Positions 23,580-36,065 of a stretch of 64,000 nt of DNA are shown here, one piece after another. Source of the stretch: Malachius bipustulatus (lineage: Eukaryota; Arthropoda; Insecta; Coleoptera; Melyridae). The notes under the pieces are model-generated. The model searched no databases, was not told where the DNA came from, and saw only the letters and a program-made list of their open reading frames with translations. Position 1 is the first letter of the stretch. The number at the start of each line of letters is the position of its first letter. Position numbers and translations under genes: made by a program. The stretch spans positions 38,694,210 to 38,758,209 of the forward strand of contig OU342633.1 of NCBI GenBank assembly GCA_910589415.1. The letters are read 5' to 3'.

Positions 23580-24310
23580 TCCCGATGACATCGTCATCAT
23601 GACCACAGGCCAATATGAAGCAACACTCTACGACATAGTGCAGAGAGGGTTAAAGATAACCTTGAAATGATGCCAGGAAATAGGACTAAACATCAACCCT
23701 ACAAAAACTACACTGATACCATTCACAAGAAAAAACAAGCTTCCAAACCTCCAAACAATCGACTTAAATGAAGTCGAGTTAGAATGTAAGGAAGAAATTA
23801 AATCTCTGGGAATAACACTGGATAAGAAGCTACTGTGGAACGAGCACTTGAGCGCAACAGTAAGTAAAGCCACATCCGTACTCATGGTGTGCAGAAGAAT
23901 GGCGAGGATTGCATGGGGCTGCAACCCATCCATTGTACGGTAGATGTACACCATGCTAGTGAGACCTATCATCATATACGGAGCGGTACATGCCCAACAG
24001 CAGCGTTGGAAGCAATCCTAGATTTCACACCACTACAGTTAGCGATAGAGAGAAGTGCCGCAGAGGCTCAACTCACAATGTCAAGAATGGGAATCAGGGG
24101 TGGACTGAACGTCAGCCATAAAAACGCTGTCCGTTTATCAGCTCCAAAATGGAGGAATTGCCTACAAAAACTCAACAAACTAGGCAAAGAGGACAAAATT
24201 TAACTCAAATGGAGACGAACGTGCCCACTCATTGGCAAGAAAAGAAGCAGCAGCGGCCTTCATAGGACTACAGTCATTTAGTGGCCTTGAAGACACGTTC
24301 TTCAAAGCAG
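23580..24310 (+). pseudogene. Decayed RNase H-type LINE, reverse transcriptase palm to RNase H
   Basis: The forward strand begins at the palm with DDIVIMTTGQY and continues with GLNINPTKTTLIPFTRKNK, LGITLDKKLLWNEHL and ALEAILDFTPLQL. It ends with remnants of the RNase H tail (HSLARKEAAAAFIG). Stops and frameshifts interrupt it near 23668 and 23941, among others. Most of the RNase H domain has been deleted between about 24200 and 24210. Domain order and wording match the 3.2-kb element, so both belong to the same broad clade but diverged copies. Non-functional. Confidence 0.85.
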
Positions 24311-24719
24311 GTATGAGGTAAACTGAGTCCATTGGAAAAACCTCTCAGACATTTTCAAGTATCGACTCACAACCAATAGTTTTATATAATTTATGCAAGA
24401 GACGTATTTTCATATGCTGCAGATAGATCTAGGAAGACTGCTCCTGTTTTTAATTATTTTCTTTGAAACTCAAATTCAGTATGAATAATTGTCAACGCTA
24501 AAACTGGGTCACATTCATGTATTTATTTCTGTTAGATCGAAATTCATCTTGCTTAATAAGTAATGTTTTCTCAACAATTGGTAATAGACGATTGTAAAAA
24601 GGTTTTTCCAGTACTTCATAAGTGGTTTTTTTATAAGTGTTTTTTTTATAAGTGATTACTTTATAAGTGATATAACTGATATATCTGATCGATTTAATGA
24701 GGGTGAATACGTGGGAGCA

Positions 24720-25637
24720 TTTTTTTTTTTGGATCTTTCAAAGGCCTTGACTGTGTGAACGTTGACATGATGTTGGAAAAGTTAATTTTTTATGGATTCA
24801 AAGGTAGCCCACTTGTACTTATGAGCTTCGGGGAGGAAGCAGGCTGTCTGCTACGGTGGAACTAGATCAGATTTAGTGGACATCAAGACGGGTGTTCCAC
24901 AGGGATCCATTTTAGGGCCCACTCTGGTGACGGGGGATACTCAGCTGAATAGTCTGTCTCAAAAAATGTTAAAATTGGAACGGAATGTTTCAGAATGGTT
25001 TACTTCCAACCAATTGTCCTTGAATGCTGAAAAGACGGTGAATTCTTGCTTTTCTCTAAGAGATCTGACACGGTCGGGGTTTTCTTCTGACGTTCGCTTT
25101 CTTGGTGTCAGATTGGACTCTGAACTAACTTGGGCTAATCACACTGATTGCCTATAGCGCGTGGTATATCTCCTTATATTTTTGCCCTTAGAAACATAAT
25201 GGTAAGCTTGGGCGTGGCAAAATCCGTGTACTTTGCAACAATTCATAATAGATTGTCATATGCAATTGATATGGGGTCACTGTGCCACTATGGATAAAAT
25301 CTTCGCTTTGCAGAGGAGGCCAGTGAGAGCTTTGGACCAGATTAGATACCGTGACGACTGCAGGTACTTTTGCTAAACCGGATATTTTGACGGTTCCATC
25401 CTTATATTTATGCATATCACTGTTTAATTTATGTTATAGAACATACTTCCAATTATATGATTCACTGTGATGTCAGCGCTCGTCACACGCGGAATGGCAA
25501 CAATATATTTCTGGATTTCAATAGGGTAAATAGGGCTCGAATATGCACTGACTATTACGGACCGACGATGTACAACAGACTGCCTATTACTATTAGAAAT
25601 CTCCCTTTAAAAGATTTTAAATTGAAGATAAGGGACT
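24720..25637 (+). pseudogene. Decayed jockey-like LINE ORF2, interrupted by a solo LTR
   Basis: Readable blocks are LDLSKA (frameshifted from the following D-C-V), YGFKG, the strong box DIKTGVPQGSILGP, and NQLSLNAEKT. Then come VRFLGVRLDSELTWANH and the C-terminal TRNGNNIFLDFNRVNRAR and YGPTMYNRLP segments. The catalytic YADD box is gone because of a deletion right after SILGP. No RNase H follows, which fits jockey/CR1-type elements. The frame runs to the solo LTR at 25638 and continues beyond it at 26520. Confidence 0.85.
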
Positions 25638-26519
25638 TGTAACGGGATTTTCTGTTAGGTCGAGGTGATTTCCCAGGGATGGATGTCTGCCCCTTTGTAC
25701 CCGCGACAAGTCAATTAAAAATTACAAATCTTTATTTACAAGTATTCTATTTACACATATCTATATTTGTCTTGCTAATACTGATAACCACTGTATCCTA
25801 TGGGCCGGCTCTCGTTCTCCACTGTCAAACCGATTGGCCGTAGATAACCGCGTCGAGGCGTGTGTTAAGCCTATTAGTTGTGCTGCGCCGCCGCCGTCAA
25901 TCAAATCACGGCCGACTTTACAGCGCCAGTGATCTGCTCGCCGTCGCACCGTGCGTGTCGATCATCGCAGTCTCCGGAATACTCGCCGGGAAGATATCCG
26001 GGAGGGTATTCTCCGACGGCGGGGCTACCTGAAACAAAGTCCGTTCCCGATGCCTCAATATGACCTCGGAACGGCTGTTACTGAATCCGGCCCTCAATAC
26101 AGGCCGGATAGGGACTGAAGGGATCAGCCGGTACTTCAATGCAGCGCCGACTGATTCCCTATGCTGAATCGGTTGCCGGCCAGAGCTCACTCCACTCCGG
26201 TCGGTTTGCCGATGCCGGGTTACAAGTAGGTTCGACTCATTTCATCGACCTACTGTAGCCGGCTATGTAAATGGTATGGGTGCACTCAATACATGCCCCT
26301 GGTGATCTCCGAGCTCAATTCACAGGGAGAGAGAGAGAGTTGTTCTCGAGTCAGTACCTCGGATCCTCTGGTCAGCTCTTCATTTGGCTCTCTTTATATA
26401 GCCGGTGCTGGCGGAGATAACCTGATAATCACTGTCGCAAAAACTGTATCACTCCTGATAAACCCCTCTAATAATGAAATAAATAATAATTACCAATGAA
26501 AGCCTTGGATTTCGTTACA
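25638..26519 (-). mobile_element. Gypsy-type solo LTR, 882 bp, TSD GACT
   Basis: Forward-strand ends are TGTAACGGGATTTT and GATTTCGTTACA; GACT lies on both sides (25634-25637 and 26520-26523). Reverse orientation is inferred from TATATAAAG in the reverse complement near 26396 and a TGTAAATAAAG polyadenylation-like word near 25735. It belongs to the same family as the LTR at 60739-61633, which is in opposite orientation. No internal region is present, so this is a solo LTR. It sits inside the jockey-like remnant: joining the flanks through one GACT restores a continuous reading frame. Confidence 0.85.
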
Positions 26520-26783
26520 GACTTTTTGGTGACTCTTATGCCTTTTATAGTCTTGATGAAGTTTTTAAAATTATTTCCCGCGCTCGGTGATCCTGGTCAT
26601 CTCCAGTTTGTTTATCTTTGTGTTTGTTATTTTATGAATTTGGCTTTATTCTATTGCATTGTTTTTTACTCATTTTGTTTGTATGTGTACATTTCTATTT
26701 ATATTGACCTAATGATTTTTGACCTGTTCCATAGCTGCTTTAGGGAATTAATGATGGTAAATAAATAAAATAAATAAATAAAA
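26520..26783 (+). pseudogene. 3' end of the jockey-like LINE with AAAT-type tail
   Basis: Continuation of the LINE after the solo LTR: a short coding end, a T-rich 3' untranslated region and a terminal TAAATAAATAAAATAAATAA repeat at about 26759-26783. The long open frame here is the untranslated region and not a gene. Confidence 0.7.
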
Positions 26784-27027
26784 GATACTAAGCAAAGCAA
26801 TAATAGGTCTGTAGCTTGAAGGAGTCATCATTTGGATTCCTTCATTAAGAATTGAACAAATTTTTGCTTTTTTTAAATCTACAGGCAGTTTACCTGAAAC
26901 TACGACGTTACTGAAAAATTAAAGTAGCCATTTTATTAAAAAACTCCTTAGATTTTTTAAGAATAAATTTTGAATCTAGATTTAAAATTTATTCTTGTCT
27001 TAAATTTATTTAAATTTTCGTGTGATA

Positions 27028-27272
27028 CAGGGTGGAGTGCTAGAACGCTAATTAAAGATTTGTCAGATAATTATTGATTTTAAATTGCAAATTTTGAAAA
27101 TAGGGTGAATATTTTGAATGGTCTTTCATTTTTTATCAGTAATTAACTCTTCTTAAAGGGAGCAGAATCCATTTTCAGCAATATCAGACCAATGGTTCGA
27201 TAATACAGGGAATTTTAAAATCAGTAATTATCTGGCATATCTGTAATTAACGTTCTAGCACTCCACCGACTG
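27028..27272. mobile_element. 245-bp MITE with long terminal inverted repeats
   Basis: The left arm CAGGGTGGAGTGCTAGAACG then CTAATTA and TCAGATAATTATTGATTTTA is mirrored at the right (GTTAATTACAGATATGCCAGATAATTACTGATTTTA on the reverse strand). That gives arms of about 55-60 bp. TA precedes the left end. Non-coding. Confidence 0.75.
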
Positions 27273-29439
27273 ACTACTGAATTAACATGCACATTGCACA
27301 ATCTATATATATTTCGACAATAATAATGGGCAGCGGGGGTGTCTCTGTTGAGATCACATCCTGCATAGTACAGGTCTAGTATTGATGTACAGTCATCATC
27401 TTCAAAATCTCCCCCTCTGGACTAAGTCTTTGGATTTCCTATCTTCCTATTATAGGTATAATATTACATGAATAAGTATGTCATTCTTTCCACCCCTGTA
27501 AGATTTGGGTAGTTACAATTACCTATTTTTGTTTTTGCACCTCGATGAATACTTCATTAATAGATATTATTTTCGCCCCTGCGATCTTAACATATTTCGA
27601 CTGCTTTCGATTTGCAAATTGAATTAACAATCAATGGATCTTGCAGAAATTTTGTAAAATAACATAATTTGTGATAATAAAATTTTTCTTGTAAATTTTA
27701 ACATGAAAATGCACTAAACAAGTAATAAACGGCATTATTATACATCGGTTCTTATGGGAACGAATAAACATCGGGATGGATGAATTATCATTCAATTTTT
27801 CACAATCCAAATAGGAAATATTTAACGTACGAGTTCCTAACGAAAGAAATAATTCACATTTAGGATTTATCTGCGCTAGATTCGAAATGTTTCGTTTAAA
27901 TTATCGATTCCATATCTACATATAAACAGCAAAAATACCTATACAATATAAGGGAGAAACAATTGTTTCGAAAGCGGGATACGTGATACCTTCATAGATT
28001 ACCAGCTGAAAGCTCTGAGAAAGCCATGTAATATGCCTTCAAGAGAAAAGTAATGTTTTTCACAATATAACCAAGTATAGTGAGTGGGTTTTGTTACATG
28101 AAAAGCGAAGTGATTGATTGCTGAGAACCTTTGACGATTTTAAGCTTTTGACATTGTATGAAAACAGACGTCTCCTATTTTATCTGCCCTTAGATGAGCG
28201 TTTTTCTTACAAACGCATTCTTATGCGTGCAGGGGGAATTTACATATCATATGTTGTGTTTTTCGATCTTCGATTGAAAGCTGATGCTTTCAGTTTTCGT
28301 ATTGGTTTATGAAAACCTATCTAACTGATAAACTCAATTTTACTTCACTCTTACTTCTTGCGTTCCTTTATTTGATTGGGATCATACGAACAAAGAATTT
28401 GGCTGAAAGAGTGTGGAAACCAGAACGAGCAACTTTGAAAGCTTTCTTTTGTGAACTGAGATAGAGCCTATATTATATTGAACGTGGCTATTCAAATCGC
28501 CTCCTCGTGGTATTTTTATGAAGATTAGCATCATCATCATTATTATTTTAGTTTTGGCTAGATTTTAAACTAGGGTATAAAGTAGAAGAGGAATTTTCAT
28601 GTTCATGATTTATATCATTGCACATTTTGAAATTCAGAATTTAATTGTTTGCAGTTAACTAAACGATAAAGATAAGGGCTTTTCATTCGCATGGTAACAA
28701 TAGTGTTGCGTGCAGATGTGTTCGTGTTTAACTGGCATATATTAGATAATATAACTAGCATTACTACCGAGTTGTTAGAAGAACATTTTATTTAAAAGAC
28801 TACACATCGTTTATTTATTATGGAGTAGGTAGGTATTCAACATTCTGTGTTGGTGTTGATAGTCTTGTGTTTATAGGTGGGTATTTATTAATTTATCTCT
28901 ATAATATGTATAATTCAAATATTGGTTTAGATTACTTATTAGGTCAGTATGATAGCTTTAAAAAATTGCTACTGTGAAGTCGCTTAAGGTAGTATTTATA
29001 CCTATGAAAAAATGCTGGGTTAAGGTTTGTAGGTTCAATACTCCAACAAGCCTTCTTTAATAAAGTAAGTTATATAAAATAGGTAGTGAAATGAAAAATA
29101 TAGTAAAAAAAAAAAAATAATAATGAATAATTAGCGGAGTGACCCGCTGGCCGCGCGACCAATTGATTGCAAGAAACCCAATGAACGAGCGCGCACCAGA
29201 GTTCTACTATATCTACAGCGAAAAGTAAAGTTGCTCTGTACAAAACTTCATCAATATTACGTAATAACTACACTGATCAACTGTTTTAAGCAAAAGAAGT
29301 CCTGATCGAGGCGTATAAATTTTTGGTGACTTATAAACCGGTTAGATCTGGTTGCCGCTACAAGGTCGCTATAGTTTGAGAAGCTCTTATTAGGGTTTGA
29401 GTGGTCTAGCCTGGATACCCTAAGCACAAAAATTAAATG
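27273..29439. other. Unassigned AT-rich stretch
   Basis: One 64-codon ORF at 28118-28312 without recognisable features. Nothing else supportable. Confidence 0.4.
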
Positions 29440-30610
29440 AAGTGTCGCACCTAGAAATTTTGCCTGAATTTGATTGGGGATAACTTTCGAAATTCCCATG
29501 GGATTTCGGTTTTATTTTCGAATATCAGCAGCCCTAACCTTTATTTTTCTGCGTTATTGTATATAACTCAAAAAACATGTCAAAAAATTTTCTACAGGAA
29601 GATAATATGATGTCAAAGCGTGCAGAATCACTCCGCGATTTTCGTACCCCCTTTTTCCAAATAAAGTTTTCTTGTGAGTTTTGATGAGCAAATTTTGAAA
29701 AATCTTGATGTCTCGCCCCGAAAGGGTTTTCAAATTTTTGATTTAAAGCCTTTATTATTTACACAATGATCTCGAAAAATCAACCGGTTACTCTTGAAGT
29801 GCATAACTTTTTTTCTCGTCTACCGATTTCGGAAATTTCAGCCTCATATTGAAGCTAAGATTTAAGGGAAAAAATTCAGATACGAAAGATGACAAAAAAA
29901 TTACTGAAATTTAAATTTTTTCTGGAGACAGGTTTTGGGAGGAAAATTGAACGAAAATCAATTTGTCTCCTAACAAGCCTTCATTTGTGAACAATTTGAG
30001 AATTTTCTTGCCGACATGAGATGAAAGTTGTTGAAACAGCAACCAAATTACATATCTACAAGCTCTCAGGTGGAATCAGCGGTCTTTCTTACCTGAGAAA
30101 GGTTCGTAACCATCGTTACAAAAATTGTAGCAATGCAATACTTGATATATATATATTTTTAATGATTATTCTGAGTCAATTTTCGGGCCTGTATTTTCTT
30201 GCCTGAAGCTTTACCTTTATAGCGAGACTAAAATTTCCAAAATCGGTTGACGAGAAACAAAGTTATGCACTTCAAGAGCAAACAGTTGATTTTTTTAGAT
30301 CACCCAGTCAATATAGGTGTTAAATCGTTTCGAGGTGAGACATCAATCAAGCTTCAAACTTACTTTATCAAAATTTAAAAGAAAAAAATTATTTGAAAAA
30401 TAGGATGCGAAACCGCGGAGTGATTATGCATGCCTTCACATATCACCCTGCAGAAAATTTGTTGACAGTTTTTTTTTGAATGTGCATCAATAAAGCACAA
30501 AAATTAAGAATAGGGCTGCTGACATGCAAAAGCAAAACTGAAATCCCTTGAGAATTTCTAAAGTTATCATCCCCAAGCAGAATCTGACAAAATTTTGGGG
30601 TGGAACACTG
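29440..30610. mobile_element. 1.17-kb foldback element
   Basis: The two halves are diverged inverted copies with arms of about 450 bp. Paired words include AGTGTCGCACC/AGTGTTCCACC, GGGGATAACTTT/GGGATGATAACTTT, GGGATTTC and CAGCAGCCCTA. Others are GAATCACTCCGCG versus AATCACTCCGCGG, GATTTCGG and GTGCATAACTTT. The central part of about 250 bp is unpaired. No protein is encoded; the 61-codon frame at 30021-30206 lies in the spacer. Confidence 0.75.
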
Positions 30611-32044
30611 TCATTTGTAGTGCACTGTAGTTTAAATCCTGCCCCGTGGTAGTCGGTTTAGTTTTGTAATATCTATTTTAATTTTCGTTCCAAAAGTGTC
30701 AAAAAATTGTCAATGGGATGTGCGAAAAAGAAAAAAAAATTGGAAACTATCAGTATTTGGTATCCTGTTATACAAAATATAACGCTTCTAAGCCTATTTT
30801 GTGTCTGTACAGGATAATTTTTCATATTGGAATCCCCTCCCTGATAAAAGAGACTTTTTAATTAAAAAAAACAACTGGAATTTTTATATATATATATTTT
30901 CTATATTCAATTCATTTCTCGAATATTTCAAATTATTTCTGTAATACCCACGTTTGTAATAATGACATGTCAAGAAAAAGAAACAGAAAATACTTATTTC
31001 GGCATATATTATTCGATTCAGAAACGAATCTGTTATCTAGAGTGCAATCACCCGTTGTATCCTGAATCGAACTGACTTAATACCCCAATTTCCCTTGTTT
31101 TTATCCTTTCCGCAATCTTCTCGAAATCTCCCTTGCGTTCTCTCTTTCAATCTGAAACTAATAACTCCGGCATACGGCAATGCAATCACTAAACGAGTAC
31201 AGGAGATAGATAGCAGGTGAATCCGGTAAGTAGCACATGTGTGTAACCGTAATCATTAATTATGTAGGAACAGCTCCCCAGGTACGCATATCCGCAGCTT
31301 TGCCTAATAGTCCATGCGTCTCTGGATCCCCTTGCACCCCCGCCAGGGGTAGGTTTTCCCGGCAGAAGCCCTCAACCCTTGTCGAAGGGGTGCGATGACT
31401 CCATGGGGGATGTGCCTGCCTTGGCGTATTTCAGCGACGACTTCGCCGAGTAATCCTTTTCCCTGACGCTGCCGTCTCATACCTGTAGAATGTGACCGCT
31501 AACTTGGTGTTTGTTTCCAGATTTACTTCATGTCAAAACGGGAGTTATATTTCAGAGTAGACGTCTCTGACCTTTTTGCCTTCTACTTATATTCTTCAAT
31601 GGAATTCTCGTTATGTTTTTATGGGATTACTAGAATCTTTCGACGTAATTCTATTGTTCCAATAACCGATCAATGAAAATATGTATTAAAAGAAAATAAC
31701 TTACCGAATTAGTGTAAATTTTGAGGTTTTTGTTTAAAGTCAAACTAATGCTGCCAAATCAGGGATGTTGGTAACTTCTTTGAAACTAGAGAACCGATCA
31801 TTTGGATGAAAATAATCAAAACGGAAAAAATTCAAAATATTCTGTAGAATATTCAAAAGATGGTACCTACAACTGTTTCACCCTATAAGAAGTGGTGTGG
31901 GGAAAAAAATAATAGATTGATAGTTTATAATATTACATAGGTAATTAACTTTTATTTTATTATTGAACATATTTTATTTGTAATTTTAATTTTTACAATA
32001 ATTGAACCATTTGCGGATCATGCAGGACAAACAGAGCAGTTGGT
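30611..32044. other. Unassigned stretch with a GC-richer island
   Basis: 31270-31500 is noticeably GC-rich (for example CCCCCGCCAGGGGTAGG) in AT-rich surroundings, but no frame stays open across it and no splice-bounded exon is convincing. It may be a LINE 3' end. The last 100 bp (31950-32044) carries AATAAA words on the reverse strand that could serve the ORF at 32045-32446. Confidence 0.4.
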
Positions 32045-32446
32045 CTACTTGTTTTGCTTTCGTCTAAACTTGGACGTTATATTTTTACTCGGGCATCTTC
32101 GCTGTTTTCTATTTCTACTCTTGAATTTGTTATCTTTGGGGACTTTGCAGGCTTGAACGTAAAACTTGCGCCTCTGTCTATCTGTCATCTGAGACTTACC
32201 CCCTCCCCTATGGCCTCTTTTGCTGCCCGTCAACCACAATTGCATGAAAGTATAGCCTCGCCGAAAATTAAAGAAAGTCTTATGTTTCATAATAATTTGT
32301 CTAGGGCGAGGTTTGCAAGTTGTAGGGAGTTGGATTGGAAGTTTTTCCTTTATAGACTTCTTCCGAGATGAGTTTAAATTAGAAGCCAGGAGCAAGGGAG
32401 CAACTATATTAGTTGGGTCCATGATAGATCGTTTGGGAAAAGACAT
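32045..32446 (-). CDS. Highly basic 133-aa protein of unknown function, possible single-exon gene
   Basis: A true ATG in good context (GCC before ATG, reverse strand) opens a 133-residue frame. About 37 residues are K or R, concentrated in the second half (RRGYTF, KRGHRGGGK, RQRRKF, RNRKQRR, KFRRKQNK). Such a protein would be expected to be nuclear or nucleic-acid binding. A CTATAAAG word lies about 40 bp upstream (32480-32487). AATAAA words lie 65-95 bp downstream (31974-31979, 31951-31956), so the transcription unit looks complete without introns. An antisense frame of 105 codons overlaps. I do not recognise the family; it could be a retrocopy or chance ORF. Confidence 0.4.
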   Translation of the reverse strand: MSFPKRSIMDPTNIVAPLLLASNLNSSRKKSIKEKLPIQLPTTCKPRPRQIIMKHKTFFNFRRGYTFMQLWLTGSKRGHRGGGKSQMTDRQRRKFYVQACKVPKDNKFKSRNRKQRRCPSKNITSKFRRKQNK

Positions 32447-34286
32447 GGCGATGTCTTCTTTAGAGTTTAGACTTTAGACTTTATAGTTTAGAATAACAGC
32501 AGAATTCGACAGAGAAATTGGGCGGATCTTTAGAAGGGGTAGTCTAGAATTATTTTGGATTCCAACTATGGTGCACTTTTTTAATTATTATCTCTGCAAG
32601 TCAGACGATAATTAGAAACCACTAAAGCTGGTCAGTACACTGAAACAGAGCGTGATTTCCAGGATCTATGTCTAAATTTAGCTGGGGTCCAAAGGATTGA
32701 AAACAGAGCGTGACTGCCATGGTCTGCCTCTGGATTCAGTTTCGCTTGGTGGTGATTATTTTATTTTTTTAAGCAACGATTGATGTCGTGATGAAGAGAT
32801 TATTTTAACAATATCCTTTCCTAGCATAATGAATTCGATTTTTGGTTGATGGAAAAAAATTATTTAGCGATATAAAAATGAAATTTTTTAGGGACCCAGG
32901 GTCCGAACATTTCATAATCAATTACTTCTTGAGTGTAAAGATGCAGACGGAACTCCAGCCGACTGTCCAGTTCCCCTCCCCATCAATATCAATAATCAAT
33001 TTTGGGGAAATTCTGGCTTGATAGAATTGGACTGGTTTTTACTAAACTGACAATATTTAAGATTAGGTTATTATGGAATATGTCCTTTATTGTGTGATTC
33101 CGAGCACGACAGTCGATTAAACGATAGAAAACGACGCTGAAAACATATAAAATGGATGCAGCTTCTCGCAAAATTTGTCTGGTTGTGAATGAACACTACT
33201 AGTCGATCTCTCCTTGGAAAATCCCCCCATAATGCACGCAAGTTTTCGAATTGGAGCGAAAATATGCCAAGAGCTCATATTAGTGTCTGTTTCAGAAATC
33301 ACGACTTATGTTCGAGGGCGCAGGCAGATTATTGAGAGATGACAGCTTAAAGGAAGTGACTAGACTAGACAATCTCCTGCGACTGTAAGCTTCCCAAATA
33401 TCTTAAAGTCATCTTACTTTTCCCACAATGGAGGGAATGAACGATGACTATAAACGGTAGCCTAGCCGGCAATGAAAACTTGTAATTTAGTATTGACCTG
33501 CTGGAACACTCTGAACGATTTAAAACGTCTATTCTGTTAAAGCTAATTATGTTTTTCCAATTTTGGCTGTTGATCCTGGGCCCGTAGCCTCACGACTCGA
33601 GAAAATAGGTCGCTTACTTATCTTGCATCATGCATCTTTAAATTGACTTATTGGGAGACAAGTTTACCAATCCAGAATTTTCATAAAGTAAACAAAAATT
33701 CAGCTCACCTTCAAAGTTATTTTAATTTATGCTTGCATTATGTACAGTATATTCGTAACTATGCAAAAGTGCTCTCTAGTCGGCCATATTGTAACATATT
33801 CCATACTGCATATCACGAGATTCATGGATCAAATTTTAGATATGGCTATACTAATGACTAATTAGTGTATAGTGCCAGTCAATCTATAAAGCAAGTAAAC
33901 CAAACACAGGCATAAACTAATGCCAGTTGCAACCAGTGTCTATTTCATTTGTCAGTCTCACTGAACTAATTCAAATAGTCCCCCCAACTCTGGGTATGTG
34001 GTGAATTAATCTCAAACAGCTTCGGACATTCGTGTATAAATTATAACGGGTTTATCTAGCCTCTAGTCGTATATTAGCGTAATGGCTCGATATCCATATA
34101 TGTGCTCTAAGATTGGGCCTGTTCTGTTTATAGTTTCCTGAATATGCGCGATCAAATACTGTGCGGGAAAGCTTATCCGGTTGTCTGGAACAATTTAAGT
34201 CAGAACAATATCACAATATCAATTTATCAGCCTGGTACTGGTACCTATGTAAATTTTAATATTAATTTATATTTTATTGATGACTG
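32447..34286. other. Unassigned stretch
   Basis: Short frames only (60-72 codons), none with motifs or splice support. Confidence 0.4.
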
Positions 34287-34288
34287 TA

Positions 34289-34926
34289 CCGGGTGTCCCA
34301 ACACTAGTGTCCACCCCCTAAATCGAGCTTAATTTTAAAGATAAAAAATTGAAACTTTGAGGATTTGTGTACGTGATATAGGACCACGGAATGGCATAAT
34401 TAGTTTCATTAAAAAACATTTTTAATATATTTTTAATAATCACCTTTTTCATGAGTCCATACTACGACACTGTCCAGTGCAGGTTCATTGTGCCGGCTAG
34501 CCCAGCAAGAGCCGTCCTTCTATTTATTGGGGCCTTATTTACTTTGTCATAAAACTTATTGCACCTACCGTTTTCAGATTATATTGATTATATTGTTCAG
34601 ATTATATTGTCTACCTGTCATTGCTATATAATTATATTTTATTTAATTAAAGCCTTATAATTAGTTTTTTCACATTTCTTTCAAGCGATATTGATTTTAT
34701 TAATCGATTTCTACGTATGTATTGAAAAAAAAATCAATTTTTTTTTCGACAATTTACCACCATCTTACAGTTTTTTATCGCTAGCGCCCGAACTAATTTT
34801 TTTTAATGAAACTGATTATGTCATTCCGTGGTCCTATATCAAGTACACAAATCCTCAAAGTTTCAATTTTTTATCTTTAAAATTAAGCTCGATTTAGGGG
34901 GTGGACACTAGTGTTGGGACACCCGG
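34289..34926. mobile_element. 638-bp mariner-type MITE with about 150-bp inverted arms
   Basis: TA then CCGGGTGTCCCAACACTAGT at the left; ACTAGTGTTGGGACACCCGG then TA at the right. The arms continue almost perfectly through GGGGGTGGACA, AATTAAGCTCGATTT, CTCAAAGTTTCAATTTTTTA and CCACGGAATG (34289-34440 against 34770-34926). The centre is unique, non-coding sequence. High arm identity indicates a fairly young copy. Confidence 0.85.
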
Positions 34927-36065
34927 TACATCGAGCTGAAGACATGTATCCAGAAATATGAAATATTAGGTATTTCTGAAACATATGGCCTTTCTAAATT
35001 GCATAGAATTAACAAACTAGAAAAAAAAACGATCATATTCGTTTTATGATATGGTTTCATAATTTTGGGAGAGGTAAACAATACGTCGAACACAAGAAAG
35101 TGTAGGTTTGTTCCCTTTATTGCCTTTCTGAATTACCTGGACGACTAGAAATTCATAACTTCCTAATTCCTATGTGTTTCTCTCTACCGTCTTCCATTAC
35201 CTGCAATATCGTGACGATCCAGTATATCAATCATTAAAATCACCATAAATCAACAACGCTGCAATGTCTCTTCTATCCCGAGTCTTGCTCTAATTTACTT
35301 TCCTTGACATATTTGCCTCAGGTTATTAATGGAAGCTGGGGGTCTATTCCAGATGACAGGGTTGGATAGTTCGCGCCGGAACCTGAATAGAGCAATAAAG
35401 AGTTCACTGCCAGTAGGGAGAGCAGGAAAGTGGCCCATTCAAAGTTCCAGGCGAGAATATGAGGAGTCAGGAACCATAATAATCACTTCTGCATCAGCTG
35501 TTACCAGACACCACCATCGCGGTTACTCTGAGGCTTCTATACGAATAATTACTGTTTGCTAGTTATGAAGACAGTGTCTGAGGGTTCGATAAAAACAAAT
35601 GGTTCGAACATTGAGTAATCTTGGAAATAAATGAGCAGGCGGCGCGTGATACGAACTTTAAAATGAGTCCACCAATCGGAGCTTTATTGTAATTGACAAA
35701 TGGAATGATTACATTATTATTAAATGATTATTTTAATCAAAATAATATTAATGGAGTGTGTGACTAGCTCGAAAATACACGAAAAGGCTCAAATTTAAAG
35801 AGCAATTCAGTCTATAAAGTCTATAAAACTTTAAGGTATATAATTCTACTTTTAGTGTATTTTTTAACAAAAAAATACACTATTGAGGACGACATCACTT
35901 TCCAAAAATCACCCAAACTCATCAAATGTCCACCGATCATGACCCCCAGATTACGAAAAAGTGGTTTTCCAAAATTCACCTGCCCACGATATATATATAT
36001 ATATTTATATATATATTTATATATTTATATATATATTTATATATATATATATTTCTCCAAAATCG
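34927..36065. other. Unassigned stretch with AT microsatellite
   Basis: 35990-36052 is a compound ATATATATTT repeat whose translation produces meaningless YIYI frames. No gene seen; a 77-codon forward frame at 35329-35562 has no recognisable features. Confidence 0.5.

Noticed and set aside
25761..26190. Several overlapping ORFs at 25.8-26.2 kb
   Set aside because: They lie inside the GC-richer solo LTR, are in multiple frames and strands, and the related LTR at 61 kb does not conserve them.
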